A DNA stretch of 64,000 nt, from positions 12,857,501 to 12,921,500 of the forward strand of contig NC_084808.1 of assembly GCF_963583255.1 (NCBI RefSeq). The letters are read 5' to 3'. The translations under genes were made by a program, and so were the position numbers. The stretch's first letter is position 1, and each line of letters opens with the position of its first letter. Below the pieces are notes generated by a model. It did not search any database. It saw only the letters and a list, made by a program, of their open reading frames with translations, and was not told where the DNA came from. The DNA is from Pyrus communis. Its lineage: Eukaryota; Streptophyta; Magnoliopsida; Rosales; Rosaceae. This document shows, in pieces, positions 10,776 through 22,900 of this stretch.

Positions 10776-11190
10776 AAGCTTAAGGGAAAACTTTATAGGA
10801 CAAAAATAAGGCCAGCAGTGCTTTACGGTACATAATGATGGGTGGTCAAGCATCAACACATGCTAAAAAATGAGTGCAATGAAGATGAGAATTCTTTGTT
10901 GGAAGTGTGGGCACATGAAAAAGAACAAGATTAAGAACAAACATATTCGAGGTAAAGTAAGAGTAGCTGCAATTAAAGATAAGAGAAAGCCGGTTAAGGT
11001 GGTTTGAACATGTGAACCGAATACTTACTGATGCTCAGATTAAAAGATACGATTATGAGACAGTGGCTTAGAGCAAAAGAGGCAGAGGAAGACCTAGAAA
11101 GATTTGGAAAAAGACTCTAAGAAAAGACATGGAGTACTTAAAAACAACGGAAGATTTGGCACAAAACTTAGCGCAGTTGGCATTCTAGGA
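10776..11190 (+). pseudogene. 3' end of a LINE reverse transcriptase (RTE-type) fragment
   Basis: Conceptual plus-strand reading, with several frame changes and stops, gives the familiar C-terminal tail of plant non-LTR reverse transcriptases: KIRPAVLYGT, then MRILCWKCGHMKKNKI, KHIRGKVRVAAIKDK, and near the end KRGRGRPRKIWKKTLRKDME. The catalytic YADD region is not present, so only the 3' end survives, as in a 5'-truncated insertion. It directly abuts the gypsy-type LTR end at 10751. It is inactive. Confidence 0.7.
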
Positions 11191-11199
11191 TGCATAAAT

Positions 11200-13130
11200 G
11201 GAAATATGCACACATGTGTGTTTTGTTAAGATTTGGATTTTGCCTATTGAGGCTGGATAATAAAAGGTCTAGGATAATGCTAATTGAACTTGAAAGCTGT
11301 TTTTATCGATTTATAAATTGAACTAAAGCCTATATGGATCGTGGATTTCTAAAATTCAATTTGACAAATGATGATTATCGCTTTCTAAGTTAAATTTATA
11401 TATGATGCAAGGCCAATAATAATTATCAAGTTGTCCAAAAATTCAGTTCTAACATTTTAATGAAGTTGTTCCAAGATTCATTACATTAGTGAAGACGAAA
11501 TTGCTAATGTATATATTAATCAAGACACTGAAGTTGCATGTGTTGGCACCATATTTCCCCCTGCGAGTATGGTGAAAACAATGTCAGTTTAAGGGTGCCT
11601 TTAGGAAGCCTTGACCAAGCCTTTAGGCTATCTTAAAGGAGTTTGTTGTTTTCAAGTGTGCCACTATTGGCTCAGACCAACAAATTGATTGATTGTATGT
11701 TGCTTATTAAGTTGTTTGCTTGAGCCACAAGTAAATTGAGCTTCAAATCAAAAGACAAGGTCATAGAGGGGCTTAATCTATGTTAAGTTATTTTCTATGC
11801 CTTGTCCCCAAGAACTTAATAATTTCTTTGTGTTTATGCCAAAAGGCAGCCACAAACTAATTAGAGCTGAGTCTAACTTAGTTTGCAACTATCAAGTAAA
11901 TATAAAGACTTAAAATAATGCAAATAATGACAGAAAGGAAAAACAGGAAATAAAGGATAGTTAGATGCTTATTAAATGTTTGTCAACAAAATAATAACTT
12001 GCATAAAAAGGGTGATAACTCGAACAGAAATGGAAAATACAATATTCGGGGCAAAGTATAAACCTAATCGGGCAAGCTCCGATGCCAGTTGCGCAAGCTC
12101 CAGTGCCTGTCAGGCAAGTACCAATGCCAATCGGGCAAGTTCTTGCAAGTAAGGAGAGTGTTTGGAAAGTAAGTTCTGATACAGGAAATCAATACTATAA
12201 GCAATGCAGCAGAGCTTTTGAAGTTTGAGTAAAATGGACAAGAAGGAAAGGAACTTTGAACTACAAAAGGAATTTGGAGATTGTAAGTGTGCTACTACTA
12301 GTTACCACTACAGATGGGATTTTAGTGATGGGGATTGCACTTAATTGACTTCTAACCAAGAGATTGTGTCATTGAGTGGGACATGCTCAACTTAAGTTCC
12401 TTACGTAGATAGATCGATCACAATCACAATATGTATGTTGAACAAAGCTTGCATTGAAATGACAATAATACTCCAAAGAGAGATAATGTATTGAAATGCT
12501 TTTAGCTATTAGAAGAGAGATTTAATGAGGAATACTTGTAAAGATAACAAAGCTATGATGAATTGACAGGGGTTTTGACTTTGAAAGAAATGAAAGAGCT
12601 TGCCATATTGAATAAAGCTTTGAAATAAAAGGAGCTGAGCTTGCAAAATAGAATAAAGCTTTGAAATGAAAAGGGTGCATTTGTTTGTTTTCTAGAGAGA
12701 TATTTGTTTGATTATTTGAGTGTCCCATTCCCTTTGCCTTTGCATCCTTTATAAGGAACTAAAGAGCCACTTGCTGAGCAATTTCCACCTCCTCCAAATT
12801 CACCGCCCAAAACGTGTGCCACCTAATGCAACTCAATATATCTTGATTTTCATTTAGCCTAATTGCACAATAACCCTAAAATTGCCATAGTTTGGCTTTA
12901 GACCCAAATAAGTGAAATTTGGACAAATTTAAGCACATATAGCATGTGTTTGTGAAGCTGATGAAATTGCCACAAGTTTGTTCTTTAAAGGATATTGCTG
13001 GATGAAGATTTTTGATGAGCAAGAAACTAGAGTTTTCTCTGACCTGATTGTCTTAAGATCATGAATTTAAGAGCGCCCCCGGGGGTGGGGGGGTTGTGGG
13101 TGTTGTTTATAGGAATTATTTTTATTAATT
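11200..13130. repeat. Unclassified repeat-rich intergenic DNA
   Basis: No gene found. At about 12060-12150 a CGGGCAAG(C/T)-centred tract repeats four times at roughly 25-30 bp spacing. At about 12595-12670 a tract with AAAGCTTTGAAAT recurs. The general look is that of an LTR of unknown type, but no TG...CA ends or primer-binding site could be fixed. Confidence 0.3.
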
Positions 13131-13854
13131 AAAAACCAATGAGTTTATGTGCAAATATTTTATGGAAGTCATGTTCTTTAGGACTATTTAGCTATTTCTT
13201 AGGAGTATCCCATTTGTTTGGAGTATGTTATCGTGCGATGTTGTTTTATGTTTTTTTGAAAATTTGGTACTTTTGCACATATATTTCTTGTTTAACAGTA
13301 AATGAATAACTACTTCAGTTCCACGGCTTTTTCACATCTTTTCTGCTCCTAGTAAACTATAATTTTCAACAGCAAAAGTTGGGCGACGCCGACAAGAGAG
13401 GTGGTGCGTATGCCGACTGGGTTGTCCATGTGTTTTTTTTTCCAATTCTTTTACAATCTTCAGTTTTCGCTTTTTAATCCTTAACTTGGTGGACAATGAA
13501 ACCTGAGCACGTCAAATTTAAGTGACTTTGTTGTGTCTTTCAGGATGATCCAGAACTAAGTTAGGAACTTAGGCCAAACCAAAGTTTTAATTTTTCCTGC
13601 AGTTCCGGCACTCAATAAGCCGATCAATTTTTCCTGCAGTTCCGGTACTTGATTTTTCTTCGCCAGTTTTCAAATTCCATTTTCATTTTTCTTGATTAAG
13701 CAACGTTTTGACAAGATTTTATGGTGCTCCAAAGTATCAAATGCTTGAGGTTTTCTTAACCATATCTTTAATTAAAGATGCCAAAATCAAGATCATGTAA
13801 TAGTCGAAAAGCTCAGAGTATCTTATACTCGGATTCATAGTAGAATATTTCATA

Positions 13855-13914
<60 letters not shown>

Positions 13915-14557
13915 TGCACTTGATCTGCAGCAAGCCAGCACGGACATGTGAATGTGATGCCGCACAGTTTGTTATTTTTGCCTTTACGGTATTATACAAT
14001 CCAATAAAGAGAGTGGATCATGTGACTTCAGCAGACTTTGCCTGTCGCTACAGTCTGCAGCTTAATATTACTATTAGTTTTAGATCTTAAGCAAACTGTT
14101 CATCATCATTGCACAAGATCAAATTCTCAACAGAGATTAGAGAACAAGGATAAGTATAAAATCAGTAAACACTTTCATGGACTTATTTTCATAGAACAAA
14201 TTATTCTATTGTACTTAATTGTTAGTCTATATATTCTAGTGGTAAAGCACTTATCCACACATGGGACGAAAAGAACTTCTCCTTCTCAAACTTTGTAAAA
14301 TAAATCACTAACGTGTAACATAATACATACATGAACAATGGTGTGCTTAATTTAATTTGTTTTCTAAGAATTAACATTAGTATGGCCAATTGGTGTAAAA
14401 CATTAAATCTACATGCTAAGGGAAGAGGAGCACTACTTATGAGGTGCAGCAGCGACAAACAACTTGAAAGTAAAGTTGTAGTGTGAAAATTAAACATGCA
14501 GGCCAACATGGTTGAGACAGAAAAAAGCAAAAACTTAAAATGTCATGATATTCATGA
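13131..14557. other. Intergenic, nothing recognised apart from a TA repeat
   Basis: Contains a short direct repeat TTTTTCCTGCAGTTCCGG at about 13588 and 13627, and the (TA)n run at 13858-13911. Frames here are short and unlike known proteins. Confidence 0.5.
13858..13911. repeat. (TA)n microsatellite
   Basis: An uninterrupted TA dinucleotide run of about 26 units. It generates chance Tyr/Ile frames on both strands. Confidence 0.9.
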
Positions 14558-15469
14558 GTGATGAGCGGAAGTCTTGTCACTCACTCACCCACTGGATCAC
14601 AATTAGTTGACGAGTGCTCCTGTATTCTAACCCAGCAAAGTAATTTCCACCCAACAAATTTTGTAGTGTTCCCAGTTTGCCCTTTAAACAAAAACCAAAG
14701 ACCAGAGAGAGAGGAAAAAGCAGAGTGTGGGAGCTGTTATGTTGGCAGCTACCCCGACACCCCCATCTCCTTTTTCACCGCCTCCCCGTCCCTTGTAACT
14801 GTCCTTCTCCATGTCTCTTTCTTTCGCTCTTCAAGATGTTGACATAGAGAGCCGTTGAGGAGAGAGATAAAAATCAAGGGCAATGTGACGGTGTCCCAAA
14901 CAATTGCACCACGCCACACGTTGACTTTCTTGGTGTTGCATGACTGATTTAAAACATTGTCCGATTTCGTTTATGGAGAGATAGTGTTCTGCAGGAGGCG
15001 GAGGTAGGAAGTAGTTGGGGTATCAGTGGACAGTTCTGCATATTTATCTGATATTGTTTTTTTGTTTAGGTTTAGGCTTCAACCTGAGGGGCGAAATGAG
15101 AAGTTCAAAATTTGCTGGGTGGGAAGAAAAACACTCCAATATTTATTATTTCTTTAATATTTCCTTGTCTTGCATCGCACTCTTCCAACACTTTCGGTTG
15201 CTACTTTTTCATCATTCCCATCTGCAGTCTTGTTTACATATTAGTGTGTAGTGGTGTGTATACCCTCAATCACATCGCATCTCTCTCTCTCTCTCTCTCT
15301 CATGCTGATATCTGCCTCTCCTTCAGCACCCTCCATCATAACACCCTCTCGATTTCCTCAGCACGCCTTCTTTTTCCCTTTCTGGCGACAATTTATTAAT
15401 TTACACGACCTAGCAAGCTTAATTGCTTCAGCCAAGAAAACTTTTCTAACTCCCAAGTCCCAAGAAAAA
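14558..15469 (+). promoter_or_regulatory. Upstream region of the SMR gene
   Basis: Noncoding sequence ahead of the CDK-inhibitor start at 15470. It contains a W-box-type GTTGACTT at about 14921 and a CT dinucleotide run at about 15280-15301, common in plant 5' leaders. The long open frame running from 15251 into the gene is most simply 5' UTR, because its first 73 residues are low-complexity and unlike the family. Confidence 0.35.
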
Positions 15470-15853
15470 ATGGGTCTTGAAATATCAGAAGACCAATTCA
15501 AGCCAATAACTCCAGTGCGAGTTGTCATTCCTATTCCACGAGCTTTAAACAACACAAAGGAGGAGGAGGAGGAGGAGGAGGAGGAGGCAGCGGCAGCGGA
15601 GGAGCTTTTGCATTTGGAACATGAAGAAGAATGCCACACACCCAAGTCACCTGCTGCTCATGTGATGGCGAAGCAACCACCATTAGTGTGTCCACCACCA
15701 CCCAAGAAACCTCGCCAAGCTGCCAGAAGAAATTTTAGGAGGTTATGGCCTTCACAATCACAATGCTTTTTTAAGGTTCCAGACGATCTCGAATCACTGT
15801 TTATGGTTATCACTGGTACAAATACTCCTGCCAAAAAGATCAGAACCAGTTAA
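15470..15853 (+). CDS. SIAMESE-related (SMR) cyclin-dependent kinase inhibitor
   Basis: Small intronless gene of 127 residues. SMR proteins are plant-specific inhibitors that bind CDK-cyclin complexes in the nucleus and promote cell-cycle exit or endoreduplication. Visible features are an acidic Glu run (31-39), then a CHTPKSP segment (55-61) with a Thr-Pro/Ser-Pro phosphosite, the signature CPPPPKKPR at 74-82, a basic stretch at 86-91, and a C-terminal FFKVPDDLESLF at 100-111. That last segment corresponds to the family's conserved FF-x-P-x-DLE motif. Length, lack of introns and motif order fit the family. The start is the Met at 15470 because MGLEISEDQ begins the conserved-looking part and the upstream extension is low-complexity. 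Which SMR member it represents I cannot say. The GAG trinucleotide run encoding the Glu tract is a likely length-variable site. Confidence 0.8.
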   Translation: MGLEISEDQFKPITPVRVVIPIPRALNNTKEEEEEEEEEAAAAEELLHLEHEEECHTPKSPAAHVMAKQPPLVCPPPPKKPRQAARRNFRRLWPSQSQCFFKVPDDLESLFMVITGTNTPAKKIRTS

Positions 15854-16505
15854 GGTTGTGATATTTATGCTCTATTAGTACGTAGTTTTTGAAATTAACA
15901 TTATATGAAGTGCGTTCTTCTTGGAAGAGAAAATATTTCTTTTATTTATTATTTTTGTATTTTCGGATTGTAATTCTCCAACACATGATCTCTTCTCTTC
16001 ATCCTTTTATTTGCAACCCAATTGTTATTAGCAACAATACAAATCGCTGTAAATGGCAAATGTTTATGTTGTATTTCAATTACGATTGGCTACAATTTTT
16101 TATTTTGTGTATTTTTGGATTGAAGACCATTCTCCCTTTAGTTTTTTTTTACCTCTCCTTTCATACGATTTTGAAATTTTGAGCAACTTTTCTTCTACAA
16201 TTAAGCCTGAGATGCTAAAATTAGGTTTATGTGGAATTTTATGATATAATTCTTTTCTTTTTTAGGAGATAAATATATAGAGTACAATCCTGATTATGTT
16301 TAGCATAGAAAGTAGGAAGTTCTTTCTAGAAAAAGCACATGTTGTGTACTTCTTTTAAAAAGTACTTCAAATGCATTTTTTTAGAGTACTTGCATTTTTA
16401 TTAAAAATTTCAATGTTCTTATAACAGAAGAGATTTTACTGAAATGTGTTTCAAAGCAAAAGTTATTTTTAAATAAGCAATTCCAAATGAGTCTAAAGAG
16501 AGATT
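15854..16505. other. SMR 3' flank and possible MITE debris
   Basis: AT-rich 3' flank of the SMR gene. Around 16310-16480 lies a tract with short inverted AAAAGTACTT/AAGTACTTTT-like segments that may be a decayed MITE. No gene is seen. Confidence 0.35.
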
Positions 16506-16509
16506 AGGG

Positions 16510-17110
16510 TTTGCTTAGCGAAATGTGTTTGTGTCATGTGGGACTAGGAATTTTACTGGGACATAATAAGGCGGATCAGATTACAAATACCTGGGGAATA
16601 GTCATAGACTCAAAGAGTCTGATCGGTCTAAGCTACCTAAATGGGGACAAACGATGCCACACATTCTATTGATAGTAAGCGAGGTCCCTTGACCTTGCTG
16701 AGATTGACCATGCTTGCTCTTCAAGGTACGGAAACTTGATCCAACTGGGGACCATATTGGTTTCCTATAATCTTGGAGATTCCTACAATCCTACAAGAAA
16801 ACAATATCTTTGCTAGATATCCTTTGGAATTCTCTCGGTTTAATATGGATATCATTATCCTAAAAGAATTCTCTCCCGACTAGTTTAAATACCCTCATCT
16901 AGGGCATATCTCTGGTAGTGGTTTCATACGCATACTTTGCTTAATAGCCCATTGCTTGAGTTTTATATCATATTTATATTGATTTGACCGTCGAAGAGCC
17001 TTTGGTTGGTACCCAAGGTTATTCGCAGTTGTTTGCTCTTGTTTGTAGGTGGCCGAATTTGCACAATTCAACCACCTACAATGGTGCAAAACTTTGGTTC
17101 CAACATGTTC
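16510..17110 (+). repeat. Gypsy (Tat-type) LTR fragment
   Basis: The latter part (about 16975-17060) reads like the 3' portion of Tat-lineage LTRs: a GACCGTCGAAGAGCCTTTGG tract, then GGTACCCAAGG, then TTTGCTCTTGTTTGTAGGTG. No coding domains adjoin it, and the start and end are approximate. The assignment rests on remembered LTR style and is tentative. Confidence 0.35.
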
Positions 17111-17181
17111 CGTATTCTAATTTTAATTACAATATGAAATAAATTTAAATAGGAAACATATCATCAAATTATAATAATAAC

Positions 17182-17696
17182 CAATGTTCTAAAAGACGCT
17201 AGAAGCTAGTCGGGCGACGGGTTGGGGCCTAGCGCCTAGCGCCTAGGCGCCCAAGCGAGGACTAGGTGAGGGCCGAAGCGGACTAGGTGGATTTAAGTAA
17301 GTTTATTATATATTGTATAAATAAGTGTCTATTTATGCTTAAAAAACACATATAATTATGTTGGTATACATAAATTACAAAAATAAAATGAGATATATAT
17401 ATATATTATAAAGTATTAGACCATATTAAAATCATGGGAAACAAGCATATAATGAGTATTCATCAAAGTATTCAACAAGTCTCTTACATCTTATTGAAAA
17501 ATTAAAATGCAAAATGAAGGTTATCGATTTTCTGCCTAAGTGAGAGTCAAGACCTAGGTGGGTTTAGGCGGGCTAGGCAGACGCCTAAGTGGGTCTAGGT
17601 GCACTTTCTTAATTTTCAAACGCCTAGAGACTAATCGAGGCTACGGCCAACCGCCTAGCACCTAAGCAGCGCTAAGCGGGGATTTTTAGAATAGTG
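17182..17696. mobile_element. hAT-like MITE rich in CCTAGGCG repeats
   Basis: A 515-bp element with inverted ends CAATGTTCTAAAA and ...TTTTTAGAATAGTG, flanked by an exact 8-bp duplication, ataataac, at 17174-17181 and 17697-17704. The subterminal zones (17200-17290 and 17540-17690) are dense in CTAGGCG/CGCCTAG motifs, typical of multiple transposase-binding sites in hAT relatives, while the centre is AT-rich. No open frame, so it is non-autonomous. Confidence 0.8.
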
Positions 17697-17991
17697 ATAA
17701 TAACAATTAATCAACAGCCTACAAGTGAGCTGACATTATCAACATCCCTCAAGATGGTGCATAGATGTCGCTACTACCCAACTTGCCGAATGAGATTTAC
17801 CCAAACTATATTTGTCAAGATATCCGCCAATTGATCTCCTTAATAAATTATCTTTCTAGCTCAACATGTTTGGTACGATTACGTTGAACTAGATTCATCA
17901 CAAACTTACAAGCAAATCCAAGTTCTGTAAGTAGTCTTCTAAACCAAATAACTTTATAAGTCCCTTAGCCATTTCTCTATACTCAACTTGT
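17697..17991. other. Short spacer, nothing recognised
   Basis: Contains only the target duplication of the preceding element and unremarkable AT-rich sequence. Confidence 0.4.
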
Positions 17992-18340
17992 CACACCCCA
18001 ATCCCGAGCTACGTCTAAGATCAGCACGTGACGTTAGAACGTAATTGTACAACTTATACAACATAGCAGTTAACATATAATTTACATACTGGTGGGGTCT
18101 CTTCCACTTATATACAACACACAAGTCTGCAAAGTAATTGTAAGGTACACGGTGAACCTAGTCACTCCAAGCGCTCAATCTCCATCACTACTGCTAAAGA
18201 CACCTTGTACCTATCAAAACATGTCAAACTACAAAAATGCCATCTACACCATGGAAATGGTGCATCGGGAAAAGAAAACCCGAATAAGCTATGAAGCTTG
18301 TGTGAGTGCCAATAATATGATGTATGTGATAAAAAAAGTC
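17992..18340 (+). repeat. Truncated gypsy-type LTR
   Basis: Begins TGTCACACCCCAATCCCGAG, the classic start of a plant gypsy LTR and similar to the minus-strand LTR start at 10751. It continues through noncoding LTR-like sequence before similarity is lost. No other LTR or pol domain is nearby, so it is a fragment. Confidence 0.5.
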
Positions 18341-18377
18341 AATCGATCTCATTTATAAAACATTTCAAAAAGGAATA

Positions 18378-18546
18378 AGATTATTTCTCTTCCTATTCTC
18401 ATCCCCTTCTCTCCCCTCCTCTCACAAATTGCTTTTTTTCTTCTTTTGGTTATTAAAAAATTAAAACAAAACGTTAACGTGATTTAACCGTAACCATTCA
18501 AATAGGAGGAAAGAAAAGGAAAGGAAGACTAGGAGGGAGAGAGAAT
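18378..18546. mobile_element. MITE with pyrimidine/purine-rich ends
   Basis: A C/T-rich left end (CTCATCCCCTTCTCTCCCC) and G/A-rich right end (AGGAGGGAGAGAGA) form an inverted-repeat-like pair around a core with TTATTAAAAAATTAA and AACGTGATTTAACCG. The core resembles the element at 5150-5372. It lies just downstream (minus strand) of the cysteine protease pseudogene. Confidence 0.5.
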
Positions 18547-18679
18547 CATATTCATTTCAGAAATCCTTTGCATGTATAAAGTAATCCTCGCTCGACAAAT
18601 CTCGATAGGATACACACAAGCATTCAGCCGACTTTTCGTCCATACAAATAATAAAATAATAGGGCTAGAACCACCCTCA

Positions 18680-19545
18680 CAGCCTTGTTCCACACCGCTT
18701 GTGTGGCAATCGACAGACTCTTGCTTGGACAAAGCCATTAATTTACCAGTTGTAAGCTTAGTAATTCCTTCCATGGCTGCCACTGCTGAAAAAGTCCAAC
18801 ATCCTGCAAGCATTTTATTACAATTAAATATCATGTTGTTTTTGTAGTATAAATTAAATAGTGGTTAATTTAACGAACATAGATTCGTATTTGGAGTACA
18901 AGAAACCATTTGGTTAAGCTCTAAGATTGTCTACAAATAAAATTGATTACCACATTGGCCTTGGTCCTTGATTGGTATCACGGCTCCTTTCTTCTCCAAT
19001 CTATAGTTGGCGCTGTTGTAGTATTTTCATATGGGGTGTGCTATCCACACCTTTTTTTTACTTTTCATCGCACATTTCTAATTTTCGACCGTCAGATTGG
19101 ATGATTTGAAAAATATCAAAGAATAAAAATTAACAGGGATATGTAGGAAGTAAAAATTTATATGAATAGCACATCCCTTTTCATATTTGAAAGTCGTCTT
19201 TGTGGAACATTCTTGCCCCATGAATCCATTTCTCGAGGCCTTGAACTCTTCATTTGTAAGGTCAGCAAATTGATTGACGCTCAACTTGTAAGGTTTGTTT
19301 GCGTCCCTATTGGAAGATTCTAGACTCCACGTTTTCCTTGAATATATTGAATATATTAAAACGCTTCTCCTCCTCGTTAATGTCGGTATATGCACGTCCA
19401 TAACAAGTCATTCATTGCTCATATTTTCCGTACATTGATGCATCTTGGTGAGTGCGAGACGTGGCTTGAGAAGACAAAGCCCCCAAATAAAGATCTAGGT
19501 TACACAAATACAGTTGCAGTAGTAAGTCAATATTTGCTCATTCTA
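18680..19545 (-). pseudogene. Papain-family cysteine protease pseudogene (SAG12/SAG39-like)
   Basis: Minus-strand remnants occur in the correct order. There is a signal-peptide tail and ASMYGKYEQ with a TGA where the family has Trp (19412-19414). Then comes an I29 inhibitor prodomain stretch (YGRAYTDINEEEKRFNIF, later NKPYKLSVNQFADLTNEEF) with a frame change between the two parts and a 9-bp tandem duplication near 19340-19357. The mature start KKGAVIPIKDQGQC (about 18965-19000) follows. An intron with GT-AG borders (about 18806-18953) leads into [13 protein letters not shown], which keeps the catalytic Cys-Trp but lacks one residue of the usual CGxCW, and [15 protein letters not shown]. The reading then runs out, so the His and Asn catalytic regions are missing. 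A 145-bp MITE splits the coding sequence. Clearly dead; the living paralogue is not in this window. Confidence 0.85.
19033..19177. mobile_element. Mutator-like MITE inside the protease pseudogene
   Basis: The inverted ends GGGGTGTGCTATCC and GGATGTGCTATTC (read inward) are flanked by an exact 9-bp duplication, ttttcatat, at 19024-19032 and 19178-19186. A 9-bp duplication is the hallmark of Mutator-family insertion. It interrupts the coding sequence between the prodomain and mature enzyme, so the pre-insertion exon is simple to see. Confidence 0.85.
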
Positions 19546-19756
19546 ATTGCAATAAGTAGCAGGACCTGCACCAATGAAAGTTGCATTGCAGTCCCTTGAA
19601 ATGTTTCGATAACTAGCGTTGCAGTATCATTAACTTTTGAATCCATTCCCTGTCCATTTCTAGTGATCGAACAACATTTCTATGCTCTGAGAAATTATAT
19701 CTATCATAATTTGCAGACTGTCGCTGTTCAACATTGCAAAATATACATAGAAATTA

Positions 19757-19912
19757 AGGAAAACTAATGAAAATAATTTGAAAATTTTTAGGTTTTAATG
19801 ATAAGGACAAAATAAAGGGTAAAATGAATAGTACAAAGATTGACTTTTTTGTGTAAAAATGTGGTTTTTCGTTAAAGTGAACAGTATCAGGAACTTTTCG
19901 TTAAAGTTTCCT
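19757..19912. mobile_element. 156-bp hAT-like MITE in the USE1 3' flank
   Basis: The ends AGGAAAACTAATG and ...CGTTAAAGTTTCCT are flanked by an exact 8-bp duplication, agaaatta, at 19749-19756 and 19913-19920. It lies 45 bp beyond the USE1 stop codon (minus strand), so it is probably transcribed as part of that gene's 3' UTR. Confidence 0.8.
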
Positions 19913-19957
19913 AGAAATTATGGGACAAAAGATGAGTCTTCCTAACACAACACACCC

Positions 19958-22900
19958 TTAAGTGACGCGAATTAAAAGAACCACCATGATAAATACACAT
20001 GTCATGACAAACATCAGAAGCCATGTGAAACAAGTAGTCTTGGACGTCTTCGAGTATATACCTGCTGCCCGTGTAGTGGCGTGACCAGTGCTTGCCAAGC
20101 TACTTTCAACAGCCTTCTCTGTAGAATCAAGTATCTGCACACAAGCCATAACTAATTTATGAGATCAACATACATGGCATTCCATCAGCACTCCATTTAC
20201 ATCTAAGACACACCAAAGAGTAAATAGATAAAAGTTTTTTATGTAACAATCGATGTTGCATTATTGCTGGGAACATTTTCCGATGATCGTCATATATCTG
20301 ATGATAAAAGGGTTTTCGCTTGTGACAACGTACGTTCTATTACAATCATGACTAGCACAGTCAACAGCTTATATAGGAATACATATTGTGTTCCAAATTT
20401 TTCAGAGATCCAATAAAAGATACTCAGCAGCGTATCCTTCTTTTCCTATTGCAAGCCTCCCCAAACCCCTTTACTGTAAACTATTTCTCGACAAAAATTA
20501 AAGCAGTTCTCCTGTTACCACTTAAATTCCTCGGCAGATTTTTTTTATTTTTTTATTTTTTTTATTTTTAGCCCGTCTCTTAGGAACTCATTACAGTCCC
20601 AACATTCGTTTCTTTGTTTAACATTTTCCTTTTCAAGAATTTCTCCTAATCTCACACCCTCTAAATCCAAAGCAATATTCACCAAAACTTCCCTTCAGTG
20701 TCGCCCTAAACAAATCAAACCACAGCCAGCTAAATCCAAAAAGTATTGACTCTATAGACATTACAACATCCTGCAATAGATATTTCAGGGTACTTACTTT
20801 TTCAGTGTTTTCCAGGGAGTGACTCATCATGAGACTACTCTCTTTGAGCTGCCTCGCCAATCCAACCATTTCATCCGTCAAATCCTCTTGAAGCTTTCTG
20901 TAAACAAGAGAGAAAAGTTTATAAGAATCGAAAACATAATGTGGAAAGGAAAGTAATTAACATTTGAAAGTCTTAACAGCTGAATTGTGTGTGTTCTACT
21001 TTATGGACATCAATTGACTTGGGATTGAGCAAATTTCCTCTCTAATAGTAACTGTATCTACTCTGATGTAAGGTTATCTGGTTCAAGGTCATGTTATTCG
21101 AGCCACCATCTGTTGGCAATGGTGTACAAGCATGCAGAGGGATCTTAGAATCGCTGCAGATGGCAGGAAAGACATGGGTTGGCCATGGACTAGGGTATGA
21201 TCCTCCTAGTTCCTTAAGCACTCTGAATAACAGAGAGGCTGGGGTCCGTAGGCCAAGATTTATCTTTGGGTAGCGTCTTGCCTTTGTTACCATCAAAGTA
21301 AAGCACGAAATTGTACAGAATGAAGGAACACATCCCAAAGTTGCCTGACTATTGTTCTAAATTTATCTGATGTCCCAAGTGAGCATCCGTGTCCTCTCTA
21401 TTTGTACAAAAACCATATGCATTTTTTTAAGCAAAAATCAACTTCTATTTTTACTAGAACAAAAGTAACTTCATATATTGAAAACACATATAACTGCATC
21501 GCTGTGTTAATTAATGACTGACATCCTAGAACTCCCGTTTTCAATTTCATCCAGTCTCATGACTCCGGTTTAATAGAAAAAAATTGAGATACTGTGAATA
21601 TACCTATGCTTTTCAATGTGTGCTTGGGCTGCAGCATCCAGTTTGACAGGCCCTGAAGAATCAACACCAGCAGTCTCACAAGTTCCATCTTCAGTACTTG
21701 AGATAGGCCTTTTTAACAAAAACATAGTTAAAATAAAACAAGTTATTGCAGACAAAATATCACTAAGAAGGAGCTGAAACCATAGTGATCCCAACTATCA
21801 TTCACTTACACAAATCTCCTTCTCAAACCTGGAGAAGGGGGAATCTGATTGTCTCCTGTATCAGAAGAGTTTGCTTTGACAGAAATTCTTGCAAGGGGCT
21901 CTTCGGGCGTTTGAATATCAGGCTGGGAATTGGCGAAAGAAATCACAGTTAGGAGCAAGGAACTCCATATATTGCACATATATACATTACATTCTTCGAC
22001 CAAAAAACAAACAATACATTACATTCTAAAGAAATATTTGCTTGCCAAACTGTTAATCAGGTATACTATGCCAGATTCACAATATTCGATATACCATGTC
22101 AGATATCTAGCAATAGAACATTATCCATATATTAGAGATTCACTCTTGAGATGCCATGAACTGACACAACAAATTACATGTAGCATGAAATGGCGTGAGC
22201 ACTTGAACTATAAACTATCTCTAGAAATTGTTCCCCGCATAAGAACTAAAAGCTGTCCAACCATCCATCACAGCTGAGAAAAAAACCCTGTAATATGTTA
22301 GTTGTCATGTCAACCAATCTCCCAAGAAATTTGTTTCAGCCTAACAATATTTTGTTTCTCATACTTTATCATTATAATTTCCCGGCTTTCAAACTAAATC
22401 TACCATTAGTAAAATTGATTCGAATCATAGAAATTCACAGAACATTGTAAATTAAAGTACACATTTTGCAGATGTAACTGGTTTAAAGTACATAAAACCA
22501 ACACTTCAACAAAAGGCAACGTGTATGCTTTCTAGATCATATGCACGCACTGGTGGAGCAGCTAATTTGGAAGCAATGGCTTCAATCTTCTCTGAATAGT
22601 CACTCAAAACAGCCTTTGAAACTCTGGGTATAAAATTGAAGATAATGATATCAATTAGTAAACTAAGAATGTTGCAAACTCTTAAGTAGGGCACAGTATC
22701 AAGAAAATACATAGAAATAGAGAAGATGAAAATGTTGATCTGTGTAGCCACCATTAGTACCCAGTATCAAGAAAATAGTGTTTGGAATGTGAATCAATAT
22801 TTCCATCATACCTAACAAAATCTGTAACGGTTTGTAAGGTAAAAGAAAGGAAGCATATTGGAACATGCATCAAACTATTGAACAAATAATCGTTAAACAA

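Noticed and set aside
15251..15469. 73-residue N-terminal extension of the SMR frame
   Set aside because: Low-complexity sequence translated from a CT-rich leader. It has no family similarity, and the Met at 15470 begins the recognisable protein.
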